64,000 bases of DNA from Quercus robur (taxonomy: Eukaryota; Streptophyta; Magnoliopsida; Fagales; Fagaceae), in NCBI RefSeq assembly GCF_932294415.1, contig NC_065544.1, positions 23,287,351 to 23,351,350 on the forward strand, given 5' to 3'. Both the position numbers and the translations under genes were made by a program. The notes under the pieces were generated by a model, which was not told the DNA's origin, ran no database searches, and saw nothing but the letters and a program-made list of their open reading frames with translations. Shown in pieces: positions 12,130 to 22,558 of this stretch. Each line of letters opens with the position of its first letter. The stretch's first letter is position 1.

Positions 12130-13534
12130 CCAAGATTTTGAGAAAGAAGAGAATGATGGTAGAATTGTAAGTTGCAAAATGCATGATATTGTGCATGACT
12201 TTGCACATTCAATGACAAAAGATGTATGCTTCACAATCAAAGGTGATGAAGAGGCTAAGATAGACTTGAAAAGGGCTCGCAGTTGTCATTAATAGTTAAA
12301 GAAACATTTTCTGAGTCCGTGTATTATGCAAAAAATCTACACTTCTTCCATTTGAATTTTTGGTCTTCTTAGACTGTCCCGCTTGAGTTATTTTATCATT
12401 TGACATGTTTGCGGACATTGCATTTGGAAGGTCAATCCCCTCTAGAACTTCCAAATGAGATGGTGAAATTAATACATTTAAGATACCTCAAGTTATCTTG
12501 TATTAGTTTAAAAGATTTGCCTAAAACAATATGTAATTTATGTAATTTACACAGTTTGGATGTTCGTAAGTGTCTTAAACTTGAGAAATTACCTCAGGGG
12601 ATAGGTAAATTAATTAATTTAAGACACCTACTTCATGATGATTGTCAAATCAAATCATTTCCAAAAGGAATTGGGAGATTAACTTGTCTTAGAATGTTAG
12701 CTTACTTCCCTGTTGCTATAGGTGGTGAGGGTGATGAAATATGTAATAAATTGGGAGAGTAAGAAAATTTGAGCCACATTCAAGGGAGTCTCATAATACA
12801 AGGGTTGAAAAACGTCGTGGTAGAGTTAAGTAACAGTGAGGCCAAGTACGTGCAGCTCAAGAAGATGATCCACCTCGGTGTTTTGTGTCTAAATTTCGAC
12901 ACAATAGATGAAAAGATGGAAAGAAGAAGAATGCACAATGATGTATTAGTTTTGGATGGTTTAGAGCCACCTCCACACTTTGAATCTTTAAGAATTGAGC
13001 TCTACATGGGCACCCGACTGTCTCCTATTTGGATGATGTCCTTGACTACATTGAAAAAGCTTACTCTTAGTGCATGCTTGAAGCTAGAGTGCTTGCCTCC
13101 TCTGGGGAAGCTGCCGTTCCTTGAATCATTAGTGATAGCATCCACGAAAAATGTTCAAAAGGTGGGAGATGAATTTTTGGGAATAGAATTAGAACCCAAG
13201 AACAAAAGCAAAAATAAGAAAGACGACTATGACGTCGTATTTCCAAATCTGAAATTTCTCAAATTTGTGGATCTGGACAACTGGGAAGAATGGAAAGAGA
13301 TCGGAGCAGCGAGAGAAGAAGTAGAGAATGGTACTCTTAAGAATAATGCCACGTCTTCAATCCTTGAGAATTAACTATTGTCCTAAGCTAAAGTCACTGC
13401 CACACTTCATTCATACTAAGGAAGTGGTGATTGAAGACAATCCATCTCTCTACGAATGTGGGACAGGAGAGGAGTGGCTCAAGATTTCTCAAATCCCAAA
13501 CATCAAAATTGGTTACAATATATTCATCAATTAA

Positions 13535-14050
13535 ATATCTTCCTTTTCGGCCCAAAATTTCCACACAAAAATTAAATAATAATAATAATAATAATATAAC
13601 TTTTGTAGATAACTTTGCTTAAATTTGCAAAGACGTTGCTATTTGATAACCTGCAATAGATGTTCCAATTTCTATGCACACATAAATTAGCATAAACTAG
13701 AATTAGTTTTGCTCTAATCTGTTATTGGTAATATAAATCTCTTTAATTTTCAGAACTAAATTCAATCTAAAAAATTATAAGATTTTCCTAAATTTGATTT
13801 TTTCTGATTCATTTATGGTTTAGTCATCTTATAGTTACTTCACACCTGGTCTCTTCCGGCTGTTATTTTTATTTATTTATTACTACTAATTTATATATAT
13901 TTTCAAATATATTAGTACTATGTATGTGCTTCTTCTTTTCTTATTTAATCTTAGTTTGCATCCCCCCTCCCTTTTATTCTTTAATTCTTCTCAGTTTTTC
14001 AAGTTTTGTAATATACTAATTTTGTGGGCAAAGTTATGAAATGTTGGTTT

Positions 14051-14086
<36 letters not shown>

Positions 14087-14574
14087 CTGCAATGTAGTGT
14101 ATGATGCTCGTATATTGACATTTTGGGAGTTATTTATATGATCAAATCATTTTTATTAAAAGCTTAGCTCTATTTTCACATACTGGTAACACTACTGTTG
14201 GTAATGGATTGTTCTCTCTTTTTCCACAATTAGAGATTTTGTGAATGATGATGCTGCAATAGGAAAGGGAAATAAAGGCTCTTTTATTGATGTTTGGAAT
14301 GGTTTTAGCTCTATCTCTTCTGCTTGATCTCTTCTCTCTCAGCTCAGATCCTTATCACCACCCTTTCCGCATTCTCCAGGTTTGTGTTTTTTTCTTTATA
14401 TGAAATTTAATTGAAATATTTATCTGGTCCTGATCTGATTGGTGTTTATTTGCTTTCTTGCAAGATGCAGATTTTATGTGTTTTTTGGTGGTGCATATTA
14501 ATTAAATAAATGGTGGAAGAGCTCAACATTAAGACGATGATCTTCACACCGTCGCAAGAATATCCAGACCTTGC
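13535..14574. other. Sequence downstream of the resistance pseudogene
   Basis: AT-rich, with an (AAT)n run near 13576 and a (TA)n run at about 14055-14084. At 14300-14380 there is a pyrimidine-rich, exon-like stretch that ends at CCAG before GTTTGTG, a possible splice donor. It may be a leader exon of the gene-like remnant further downstream. I cannot assign a protein. Confidence 0.4.
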
Positions 14575-16160
14575 TAATTGTTTCTGTTGCAGCTGACAAA
14601 TATGTAAGGATAGCTGGATCTTAAATCCCATTCAAAAACTATGAATTTTTAATCTTATCAGTAATGAATTCAATATTCAAAATTATTACATACTAGCAGA
14701 TTGAGTGTTAATTCTTTTTTGCTTATCTCTTATATTGGTGATATCATTCGATTGGAGACGATGAAATTCATCATATTGGTTGTTCACAAAGCAGAGTTTT
14801 TTAATACCTCTACCCAATCAGATTGCTAATTTAAATAGCCATGCAATTTGCAGAGTACTGCGCAATTTTCCACCAATTTTATATGGTTATGAATTTCTGA
14901 CATTCAAAAGGAGACCGCCAATTTGATACCCTTGGATTGATTTGTTCTTTATTCATTGAAGTGTTTGACTTAGAACCAAAATCGGATGTAAAAGAATCCA
15001 TGATCAAACGGTATCCACAAAAGAGGTCTCTTTGTGCATATAGGGATGATTCATGGGCTTTTATACCCACAATACAATTCCGCTGACACCAAGGGCAGTG
15101 AATTACATCAACTATAGTGACTTGGTATTCAAACCACTTTTCAAACTTGAACATGGTGGTTCTGGCCTTGGCATGTCACCAAGGGGCTCTGATGCCTCTA
15201 AAATTGTTGACAGTATTCAAGAGTGAGGCATAAATCAGATCAACTTGTCTGCCATTTTCATTCATAGAGATCTATATCTCAATGTACATTGTTGCATCCG
15301 CATTTTCAATCAACTCCTAAATATGGAATTCAAAATTATTATTGTTTGATTTTTTCTCAGGTTTTAAGAGGAGATCGAACTTACAAAGGGGCTTCTATTA
15401 TCTTTGAGGTAATGAGAGTTATGTGGCTTTGACACTGATCTGTAGTGCTAGAAATGCAAGGATTTTTAGTTTTTTGAGTGATGGAATATGTGAAAATTTT
15501 TGCAATCATATTATGAAGATTTTAACGAAGCTGAGGTTTAATGCTGGAAATCAGGAGGCATGATCTTTAAGTTGCAATTGCGGGAATATTGAAGGCAATT
15601 AATGACATTCCAGTTCTACTCAAGCCATACTCAGCTTCAAAATTTGATGGTCATATACTCATATATACCAGTCTTGTGATGCAAAACTTAAACTTTGATT
15701 TGATATTGAAGCTGTTTCGTATTGTATATTATCCTTTTCATAGTTTAGGTTTTTGACATGTCATTTGGATTTGGCACTGCCGAGAGGGCTAAACAAGCTA
15801 TTCATCAGCTCATGTTAAATCAGAAAGCATTGAGAATGGTATCAGTGTGGTCTAAGTTAACGGGCCACTACAATGGTAAGCTCCATTGCTTTGCATGGCT
15901 AATTTGATAGAATAAAGATATAGGTGACTCTTGAAAAATTGTTGGTTGAAATCCATATATTTTTATTACTCTGATAAAACTATGAAGATTCAACATTCAT
16001 GGATGAAAAACAAGGGCAACTATTCAAGATTACCCTATATTTTTATTCCATTTCTCTTTTTCATTGACTGTGATATCTATGCATGGATGGGGGATGCCTC
16101 CATCACTTAGGAGCAGTTCATGTTTCCTTTCCGTTATCCCCCTTGTATCCTGTATTTTTA
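14575..16160 (+). repeat. Direct duplication, copy A
   Basis: This block and 17175-18525 share ordered homologous segments: TTAAATCCCATT, ATTATTACATAC, TTGATTGGAGA-type blocks, AATCAGATCAACTTGT, ATTATTGTTTGATTTTTT, TCTTTAAGTTGCAATT, TTTGATGGTCATATA and GCATTGAGAATGGTATCAGT. An exon-like block ending before GTAAGC (about 15748-15873) is retained in both. Copy A has an extra stretch at about 14850-15200 absent from B. Divergence is high, so the duplication is old. The block in A could encode a short peptide (around QKALRMVSVW) that I do not recognise. Confidence 0.75.
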
Positions 16161-17174
16161 TACTTTGGCTTACTTCTTATTTGAGCTACATATTTGTTAT
16201 AGTTGTTTTGATTTATCTCTAATTCATTTGCTTGATTTTAACCCCAGGTTCATCTGTTCTTTACTTCTATCTAAACAAACCTTAGGCATCCTTAAGTGAT
16301 CACCATTGGTCAATCCAGGTTGCTAACTGGGGCACAGCCATCTGGTAATTACACCACCCAGGTCAATTAGGTTTCTCATTAAGGGTCTTTCTTTTTGAAG
16401 TGCTTCTTTTCATTAATCTTCTTAATTGAAACAACCAATTTTTTTTAAAGAGAAACCTGTTTCTTGAATTTGCTTCACCTAATTTTTGTATGTTAGAATA
16501 TTTCATGTAAGATTCATAGCGAATGTATGCAACCCTTGTTTGCTGTGATGTGGACTGTTGCTTGATTACAGAGTCATGTTTTTAATTTGAAATCATTGGG
16601 AAAAGACTGAAAGAAAATGGGCACATGGTTATGTTAATAGTTGAAGGTACTTCTTTCTGAAAGCATGCATACAAAAGACCAGCAGGATGCTACTCCAGCA
16701 TGTGAGTACGTGTATATCTCAGAAGATGAAGGTATGTTTGCTATATTGTATTGTCCTTTAGTGTTAAATATGTTGTTTGCCATGCCTGGCAACTGTGAAC
16801 ATCTCAGTTTTGAAATTTAGTAATGAAAGAACTTGGAGAGGATTATTTGTGTGGCAACTAATTCTAACCTTAAGGCTTTGCCTATAATTTCCTTCATTTT
16901 TCTTTAAGACATGATGCCAGAGATGTTAAAGTAGTTTCAACTGTTGCTTAATGTGCCCCTTTTCAATTTGACAAATAGTAACCATGGCAGCACTGCACCA
17001 TGAATCATGTGGTACTTGCTTCCATTTGGCAGAACTTGCAAACTTAAGAACTATTGATTTGATTATAGGAAAGTCATGTGGCAGTTTATTTATGTCTATA
17101 TTTTCAGAGAAATCCGTTAATTACTTGTGACAAGATTGTAAACATAACAAAAGTTCATCCGTATTAATCACAGA

Positions 17175-18525
17175 TTTTTGTTGTGGCAGCTGGAAATGAT
17201 GTGAGTATAGTTGGGTCTTAAATCCCATTAAAACAGAATGAATTCTTAACCGTATCAGTAATCAATTCAATAGTGAAAATTATTACATACCGGTGGATTG
17301 AGTGCAAGTCTTCTTTTTATTTCTCTTATATTTGTGATACCATTTGATTGGAGATGATCAAATTCCTCAGATTGGTTTTTCATGAAACAGAGTTTTCTCA
17401 TGTATGAATAAACAAAACTATTTTCTCAAATGACTTCTGAAAAATAATCCCACCAATTGGACGTTATTATTTTTGTTCTTGAATATGAAAGAATGAACGT
17501 CACCTTCTCTTCTAATCTTGACAATGAAACATTATACTGTCAATGCAAATATATGAACATTATTGGAAAAATGTTTCAAAGTATAATCAGATCAACTTGT
17601 TTGACATTTTCATTCATAGATCTAGATTTGCCTTTTCAACCAACTCCCAAATGTGGCATTAAAAATTATTATTGTTTGATTTTTTTTCCTGGGTTTACAT
17701 AACAGGATGAGATTGAACTCGGAAAGGGGCCTCTGTGATTTTTTAGGTAATACAGTAACCTTTGACACATCCTTAGTGCAACCAAAAAAAAAAAAAAAAA
17801 TCAATAATCCAAATTTTTTTAATGGGGAAATTTTTACAATCATATTATATAGTTTTTTACAAAGCCGATGTTTAATGCAGTAAATGAGGAGCCATGGTCT
17901 TTAAGTTGCAATTTCAGGAACATCGAATGATGAGGACATGCCAGTACTGTTCACGCCATACTCGACTTCTGAAATTTGATGGTCATATATACTCATCTGA
18001 TGCAAAACTTTGACTTGATATTATGACTGTCTAATATTGTGTATTATCATCTTCTTAGCTCAGGTTATTGACATGTGCTTTGGTTTTATGTTGTAAAGAA
18101 GGCTCAACAAGATATTCATGCAGCCCATATTAACTCAAAAGGCATTGAGAATGGTATCAGTCGTCGAGTTAATGGGCCACTTCAGTGGTAAGCTTCATTT
18201 CTTTGCATAGCTATTTTAATAGAATAAAGATGTGACTTGAAAAAATGTTGGGTTGATGTGAAGCTATGCTTAATATTACAGTAAAATAAGCTTACAAGGA
18301 AAAGAAAGCTATATATTTTACTACTGATAAAACTATGAAGATTCAACATTCATGATTAAAAGCAAGGGCAATTATTTAAGCTATATTTTTATTTTATTTC
18401 TCTTTTTCATTGACTTTGTGATATCGATGCATGGATGGGAGATGCCTCCATAATTTAGGAGCAGTTTATGTTTCCTTGTCTCTCTTTTTTCCCCCATTGT
18501 ACCTGGGTACCTGTATATTTCTTTT
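17175..18525 (+). repeat. Direct duplication, copy B
   Basis: Second copy of the segment at 14575-16160, about 2.6 kb downstream in the same orientation. It ends with the shared block from TTTCTCTTTTTCATTGACT to GCATGGATGG. The exon-like block (about 18062-18191) again stops before GTAAGC, and its frame around QKALRMVSVV matches that of copy A. An A17 run near 17784 lies inside. It directly precedes the galacturonosyltransferase-like piece. Confidence 0.75.
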
Positions 18526-18619
18526 TGAGAATATTTTCATTGTTGTCTATTGCGATATTATGCCATCTTTAAACTTCTTACTTCTAATTGATACTTGTTA
18601 ACTTGAATAATCCCTGCAG

Positions 18620-18912
18620 GGAAAACGTTGGGCTTCTGATCCCCTACTCCTTTGCAAATCTGCCTCCAACAATGCGTGTGCAAAAATCCACTCAAACTTC
18701 ATGGAAGGTTGATAGAAGATGCCCTTAAAAACTGACTATGGCAAACAGAATTGCGAGGCAGCAATACCAGATGCTTGGATGCGGCGAATCAAAGATCAGT
18801 TCATCAAGGCTTATTTATTTCTCCCTGCCAAAAGAAACAATACCCACATATATAGAAAGTTTGGCAAGAACTTGGGGATATAAGCAAAGATCCTAAACAG
18901 CCAATGAAGTAA
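18620..18912 (+). pseudogene. Galacturonosyltransferase (GAUT3/4-like) exon remnant
   Basis: GAUT enzymes build pectin homogalacturonan in the Golgi. The segment opens after a TGCAG acceptor and contains, in nearby frames, QKSTQTSWKVD and then PDAWMRRIKDQFIKAYLF with PAKRNN following, then SKDPKQPMK before a GTAAGT donor. From memory, the stem region of GAUT4 reads QQTSEKVD, then PDAQVRHLKDQLIRAKVY, then SKDSDLPK, so the order matches. The frame is interrupted by stops and shifts, and no glycosyltransferase-8 catalytic domain follows, so this is a broken fragment. The duplicated exon-like blocks upstream may be part of the same dead gene. The assignment rests on short matches only. Confidence 0.42.
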
Positions 18913-21050
18913 GTCTTTCTTTTTGGCATATTAATATTGCCAATGATTAAATCTTCTCTTATGGTTGTCATTAATGACTCAGATCACAAATGAGGATCAT
19001 TAAGCTAGTTACACAAAGTTATAAGCATGGAAAATGGTGTTGTGCACTATGGTGTTGAGCTTTATAGTGACGATGACTTCAAAAATTGGATTTTAGTTTC
19101 ATCATTTGAAGCCTTAATGTCTCTGTTTTCTCCTCATCATTAGGCATTCTTTGAAGGTTTGCCTTTTCCTTGACTTGAACATATATTCAATCTTTCTTTT
19201 GAAATTCATTGCCCATAGTGTTCGCTGAGATTTTGCTTGTGCAGGGTCAGCCACTTATTTGCGAAGTACCTGAAACTGAACCATATAAAACTTTAGGTTT
19301 GGGCACTTATGTACTGAGATTGTTTCCTGTTAGCCTTTTCATATTATCTAAAGTAGAACAATATAAATAGTGGTAGCACACTGCCCAGGCTAGTTCATAC
19401 AACTACTCCCCCCTACAACAGTATTTCTTTACAACAACTCCAGCGATTATTATTCAAATTGTTGCCAAATCCTTCTATAGAAGGAGCATTCGCATTGAAA
19501 GAACAAATGCTCCTTGCTTTCCGTACAACTGTTGCAAAAACTAGATTTTCATCTTTGTATCCTCACCTAATTAATAGATCAAACTTTGCTCATAAGTATG
19601 TTTTTCTATTTTCTATCCTTTGTCTGGAATTATTGATCTTGTTTGTAAAAACTAATGCAGTTTGAACCTAATGGAGAAGCACAGTTTTATATTGGTGAAA
19701 ATTGTTGAGCAAGGATGCACTTTAGATAGCCACGTCTTACATTCTGGTGCAAGATATATTTGGTAACCTTCATTGGCTGCAAAGCTTGATCAGTTAGAAT
19801 AACAAAGCTCCCTTCCTCTCTGCCCATTATATCCTAAATCTGTTCTATAAAATAATCCTATCAATTGAACTTCATTATTTGTATTCTTGAATTGAATGTG
19901 AATGGTAAACAGTTTTGAAATTGGAACTATTTCCTCTCACTGTTTCGGCTTATGCTTAGGCCAAGAGTCTGTTTGACTGGAGTGATTTGAGGGAAGATGG
20001 AAAAAAAAAAAGGGAGAGAAAATAGGGGAGAAAATAACTTTTTGTGTTATTTGAAGAGATGTGGAGTTCAATCCCCGCCTATACCAAAAACCGATTGGTG
20101 TCTTGGTTTAATGATAAAGAATTATCATCAGGAGTGGACGCCATAAGTTAAAACTCTCACAAAAAAAAAAAAAGCGAAGGACAAATTTGCTCTTCATTTT
20201 AATGTTGCTCATATTATATAACTTAAAACTTTTTTTTTTCTTTTCATCTTTATCCAAAACTTATCTTAGCAAAGACCAACATTGTTCTTTTTTTGGTGGA
20301 GAAACAATACCTGCGTCCAAATCCTAGGTTCCACAATTCATTCGAAATTTTTTTTTTCTTCATTTTATAATATTTTTATTTTAACCAATTTAATTAATCA
20401 CCTTTTTATATATAAAATTAAACAAAGAGAAATAAATTAAAATAATTTTTTTTGGAGAGGATAATTAAAATAAAGTAATAATTGTATTGTGTCACTTTTA
20501 TAATATGTTTAATTATTTCTTATATACTATGTAATCGAGGATATTTTTTCCTTCAATAAATATTCCAGACTAGTAGTATGGTTTCTCAAAAAAAAAAAAA
20601 ATGTAAATGGGGCATAAAAGTAATTTATGCAAATTACATTTTCCATCCTCTCACCTTTCTATTCCATCAAACAAATAAGTTTTACATCTTTCCACTTTTT
20701 TATCCCTCCAACTAAATACACGGAGAGAAAAATTAAAATATTTTTTATTCCTCTACTTTTTCATTTCTTTCTCATTTTTTATCCTCTCACTTTTCTACCT
20801 CTCCAAAAGAAAAATGTAGGATAAACTGCAAAGTGGGGGCTCGAGAATGGCCCATCCTACCTTGAATGGGGAATGAAACTGAAAGGCAACCTATAGCACT
20901 AGAAGGGACTTCTTCCAAGAAGAGTAATTGTGGGCCTGAAATAGCCCATAATACCATGAAAAAGGGGTGAAAGCCCAAAATTCATCTGCTGTAGAACAAC
21001 CTGGGCAAATTTGATACATAACAACTTGGGCAAGCCGTAACAAATAGAGC
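18913..21050. other. Non-coding DNA with possible SINE and MITE remnants
   Basis: I see no gene. At about 20060-20175 a stretch with GTTCAATCC and tRNA-like box spacing ends in an A13 run, which suggests a degraded tRNA-derived SINE. The purine-rich stretch near 19985-20035 and the pyrimidine-rich stretch near 20635-20815 could be the ends of one inverted-repeat element, but I could not align them well. The frame at 19459-19665 resembles nothing I know. Confidence 0.4.
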
Positions 21051-21059
21051 CTAAGACCC

Positions 21060-21701
21060 GGCAAAAATGGCCCATTACCATCAATTTTGGAAATAATTTG
21101 CCCAGAAACACTGTTTTTGAACTATATAGCAATGTACCACTTTTTCGGGTACTCGAGCTTGGTGAGCTCGAGTACCATGTTTTTTTAATCCACTGTCGCC
21201 CCATATTCAAGGAGCCCTATAGTGGCGTTTTTAAGCCCTATAGTGACGTTTTCGGGCCCTATAGCGGCGTTTTTAAGCCCCCATACCAGGTTAAGGGGTC
21301 CTATAGTGACGTTTTCGGGCCCTATAGCGGCGTTTTCCTGCAAAATTTTTTTTGTAAGTCCCCATAATAGGTTCAAGGGGCCCTATAGTGGCGTTTTTAA
21401 GCCCTATAGTGACGTTTTTGGGCCCTATAGCGGCGTTTTCCTGCAAAATTATTTTATAAAGTCCCCATAACAGGTTCAAGGGGCCCTATAGTGGCGTTTT
21501 TGGGCCCGAAAACGTCACTATAGGGCTTAAAAACGCCACTATAGGGCTCCTTGAATATGGGGCGATAGTGGATTAAAAAAACATGGTACTCGAGCTCATT
21601 AAGCTCGAGTACCCGAAAAAATGGTACATTGCTATATAGTTCAGAAACAGTGTTTCTGGGCAAATTATTTCCAAAATTGATGATAATGGACCATTTTTGC
21701 C
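21060..21701. mobile_element. Foldback Mutator-like MITE with long terminal inverted repeats
   Basis: The 642-bp element begins GGCAAAAATGG and ends CCATTTTTGCC. It is flanked by the 9-bp direct repeat CTAAGACCC (21051-21059 and 21702-21710), the length typical of Mutator-like elements. The inverted repeats are about 200 bp each and differ at only a handful of positions, so the insertion is fairly young. Between them lie two near-copies of a unit of about 103 bp built from CCCTATAGYGRCGTTTT motifs. There is no transposase, so the element is non-autonomous. It may fold into one long hairpin if transcribed. Confidence 0.9.
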
Positions 21702-21710
21702 CTAAGACCC

Positions 21711-22558
21711 TTCCAAACTTATAACCCAATAGTGAAAAATAGGCCCGTAGAGGCCCAAATCTTTTGTATAACTATAGAGGGATAAGAGCAAACCTGTCAT
21801 CCACATTAGAGAGAACACGCACCAAAGATATTTGGTACATTGTGCTTTTTATCTTGATTAATCTTTTAATTTTTAAGCTTCTTCTTTCTCATGTGACGTT
21901 GCTTAGGAAAAGAACAATTACATGGTTTTCTGGTTTGGTGGTGGGTCTTGGTTAGGTAACAAAGAGCAAGACTTAGATAAAGTATTTAGGTGATGTTTTT
22001 TAGGTTTCCCGTTTAATATTCTGCCATGCGAATAACTGAATCTTAAAAAAGATAAAAAACAGCACATAAGATAATGTATATAAATTTTGTCTCATATCAA
22101 ATTAATTAAGCTTCTTGTTGATTAATTTACTTGTTCCCCTGTGACGTTGCATGGGAAAGACAAATCAACTAGATTGTATAGAAAAGGTTCGTACGTAGTA
22201 GAGTCCACTACTAGTTGGTATATTCTTCTCTTTCGATTAACAATAGCCACTTGCATATTTTGTTGTTAATAAACAAGTTGCTTGCCACCTAATCAAGAAA
22301 AAGCACAACTTACCTAACGGAGTGGACTAACTTAAAGCGCTCACATAAGTTCAATTGGGCCAGGAGCATAGCATATTGGTTTTTATAATATGGATTTGCT
22401 GTTTTCTCATTTTGTGTCTGAAACAAAAATCCTCCTCCATTATTAAACGCATCGACAGCAAAAGGAAAACATTAATGGCAGTAAACGGCTCGGTCATCAA
22501 TGTATGTAGGGATTTGTCAATATAAAACTTGTATTGTTGGGATATATTTGATTCACTT
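21711..22558. other. Intergenic DNA without recognised features
   Basis: AT-rich unique-looking sequence between the foldback element and the LTR. The pair TGTGACGTTGC (about 21893 and 22141) and its flanks suggest a small old duplication. No convincing coding frame. Confidence 0.5.

Larger units (their letters stand above)
5115..13534 (+). pseudogene. CC-NB-ARC-LRR (RGA-type) disease-resistance pseudogene, split by a copia element
   Basis: The parent family are intracellular immune receptors that sense pathogen effectors. In order: an Rx-type coiled-coil domain (5115-5480, with CYEMDDVLDTW); a degenerate P-loop near 5782-5812 reading GMGGLEKTT where the family has GMGGLGKTT; kinase-2 at about 6011-6033 reading LVLDNV then a stop instead of LVLDDVW; RNBS-B (GSRILVTT, about 6090); a GLPL-like motif (GIPIAAK, about 6289); a winged-helix part near 6440-6530; then, beyond the copia insertion, the MHD motif (CKMHDIVHDFA, 12179-12187) and LRRs (12400-13534). 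Lesions of the host gene: frameshifts near 5490, 5775 and 13345, stops at 5896, 6031 and 12760, a T-run expansion at 6413-6440, damage near 12290, and the insertion. The start at 5115 is chosen over 5082 because MDD begins where the coiled-coil domain should. Non-functional. Confidence 0.93.

Noticed and set aside
14879-15154. Minus-strand frame of 91 codons with several Cys residues
   Set aside because: Lies in the stretch specific to duplication copy A; the Cys spacing fits no zinc-finger type I know and copy B lacks it.
19459-19665. Frame of 68 codons beginning MLPNPSIEGAF
   Set aside because: No family resemblance and no supporting splice or promoter context.
19970-20818. A single large MITE with purine-rich and pyrimidine-rich ends
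   Set aside because: The ends are only compositionally complementary; I could not find a target duplication or a reliable inverted alignment.
21098-21729. Several frames on both strands with a repeated PYSGVF-type pattern
   Set aside because: They are translations of the tandem motif and inverted repeats in the foldback element.
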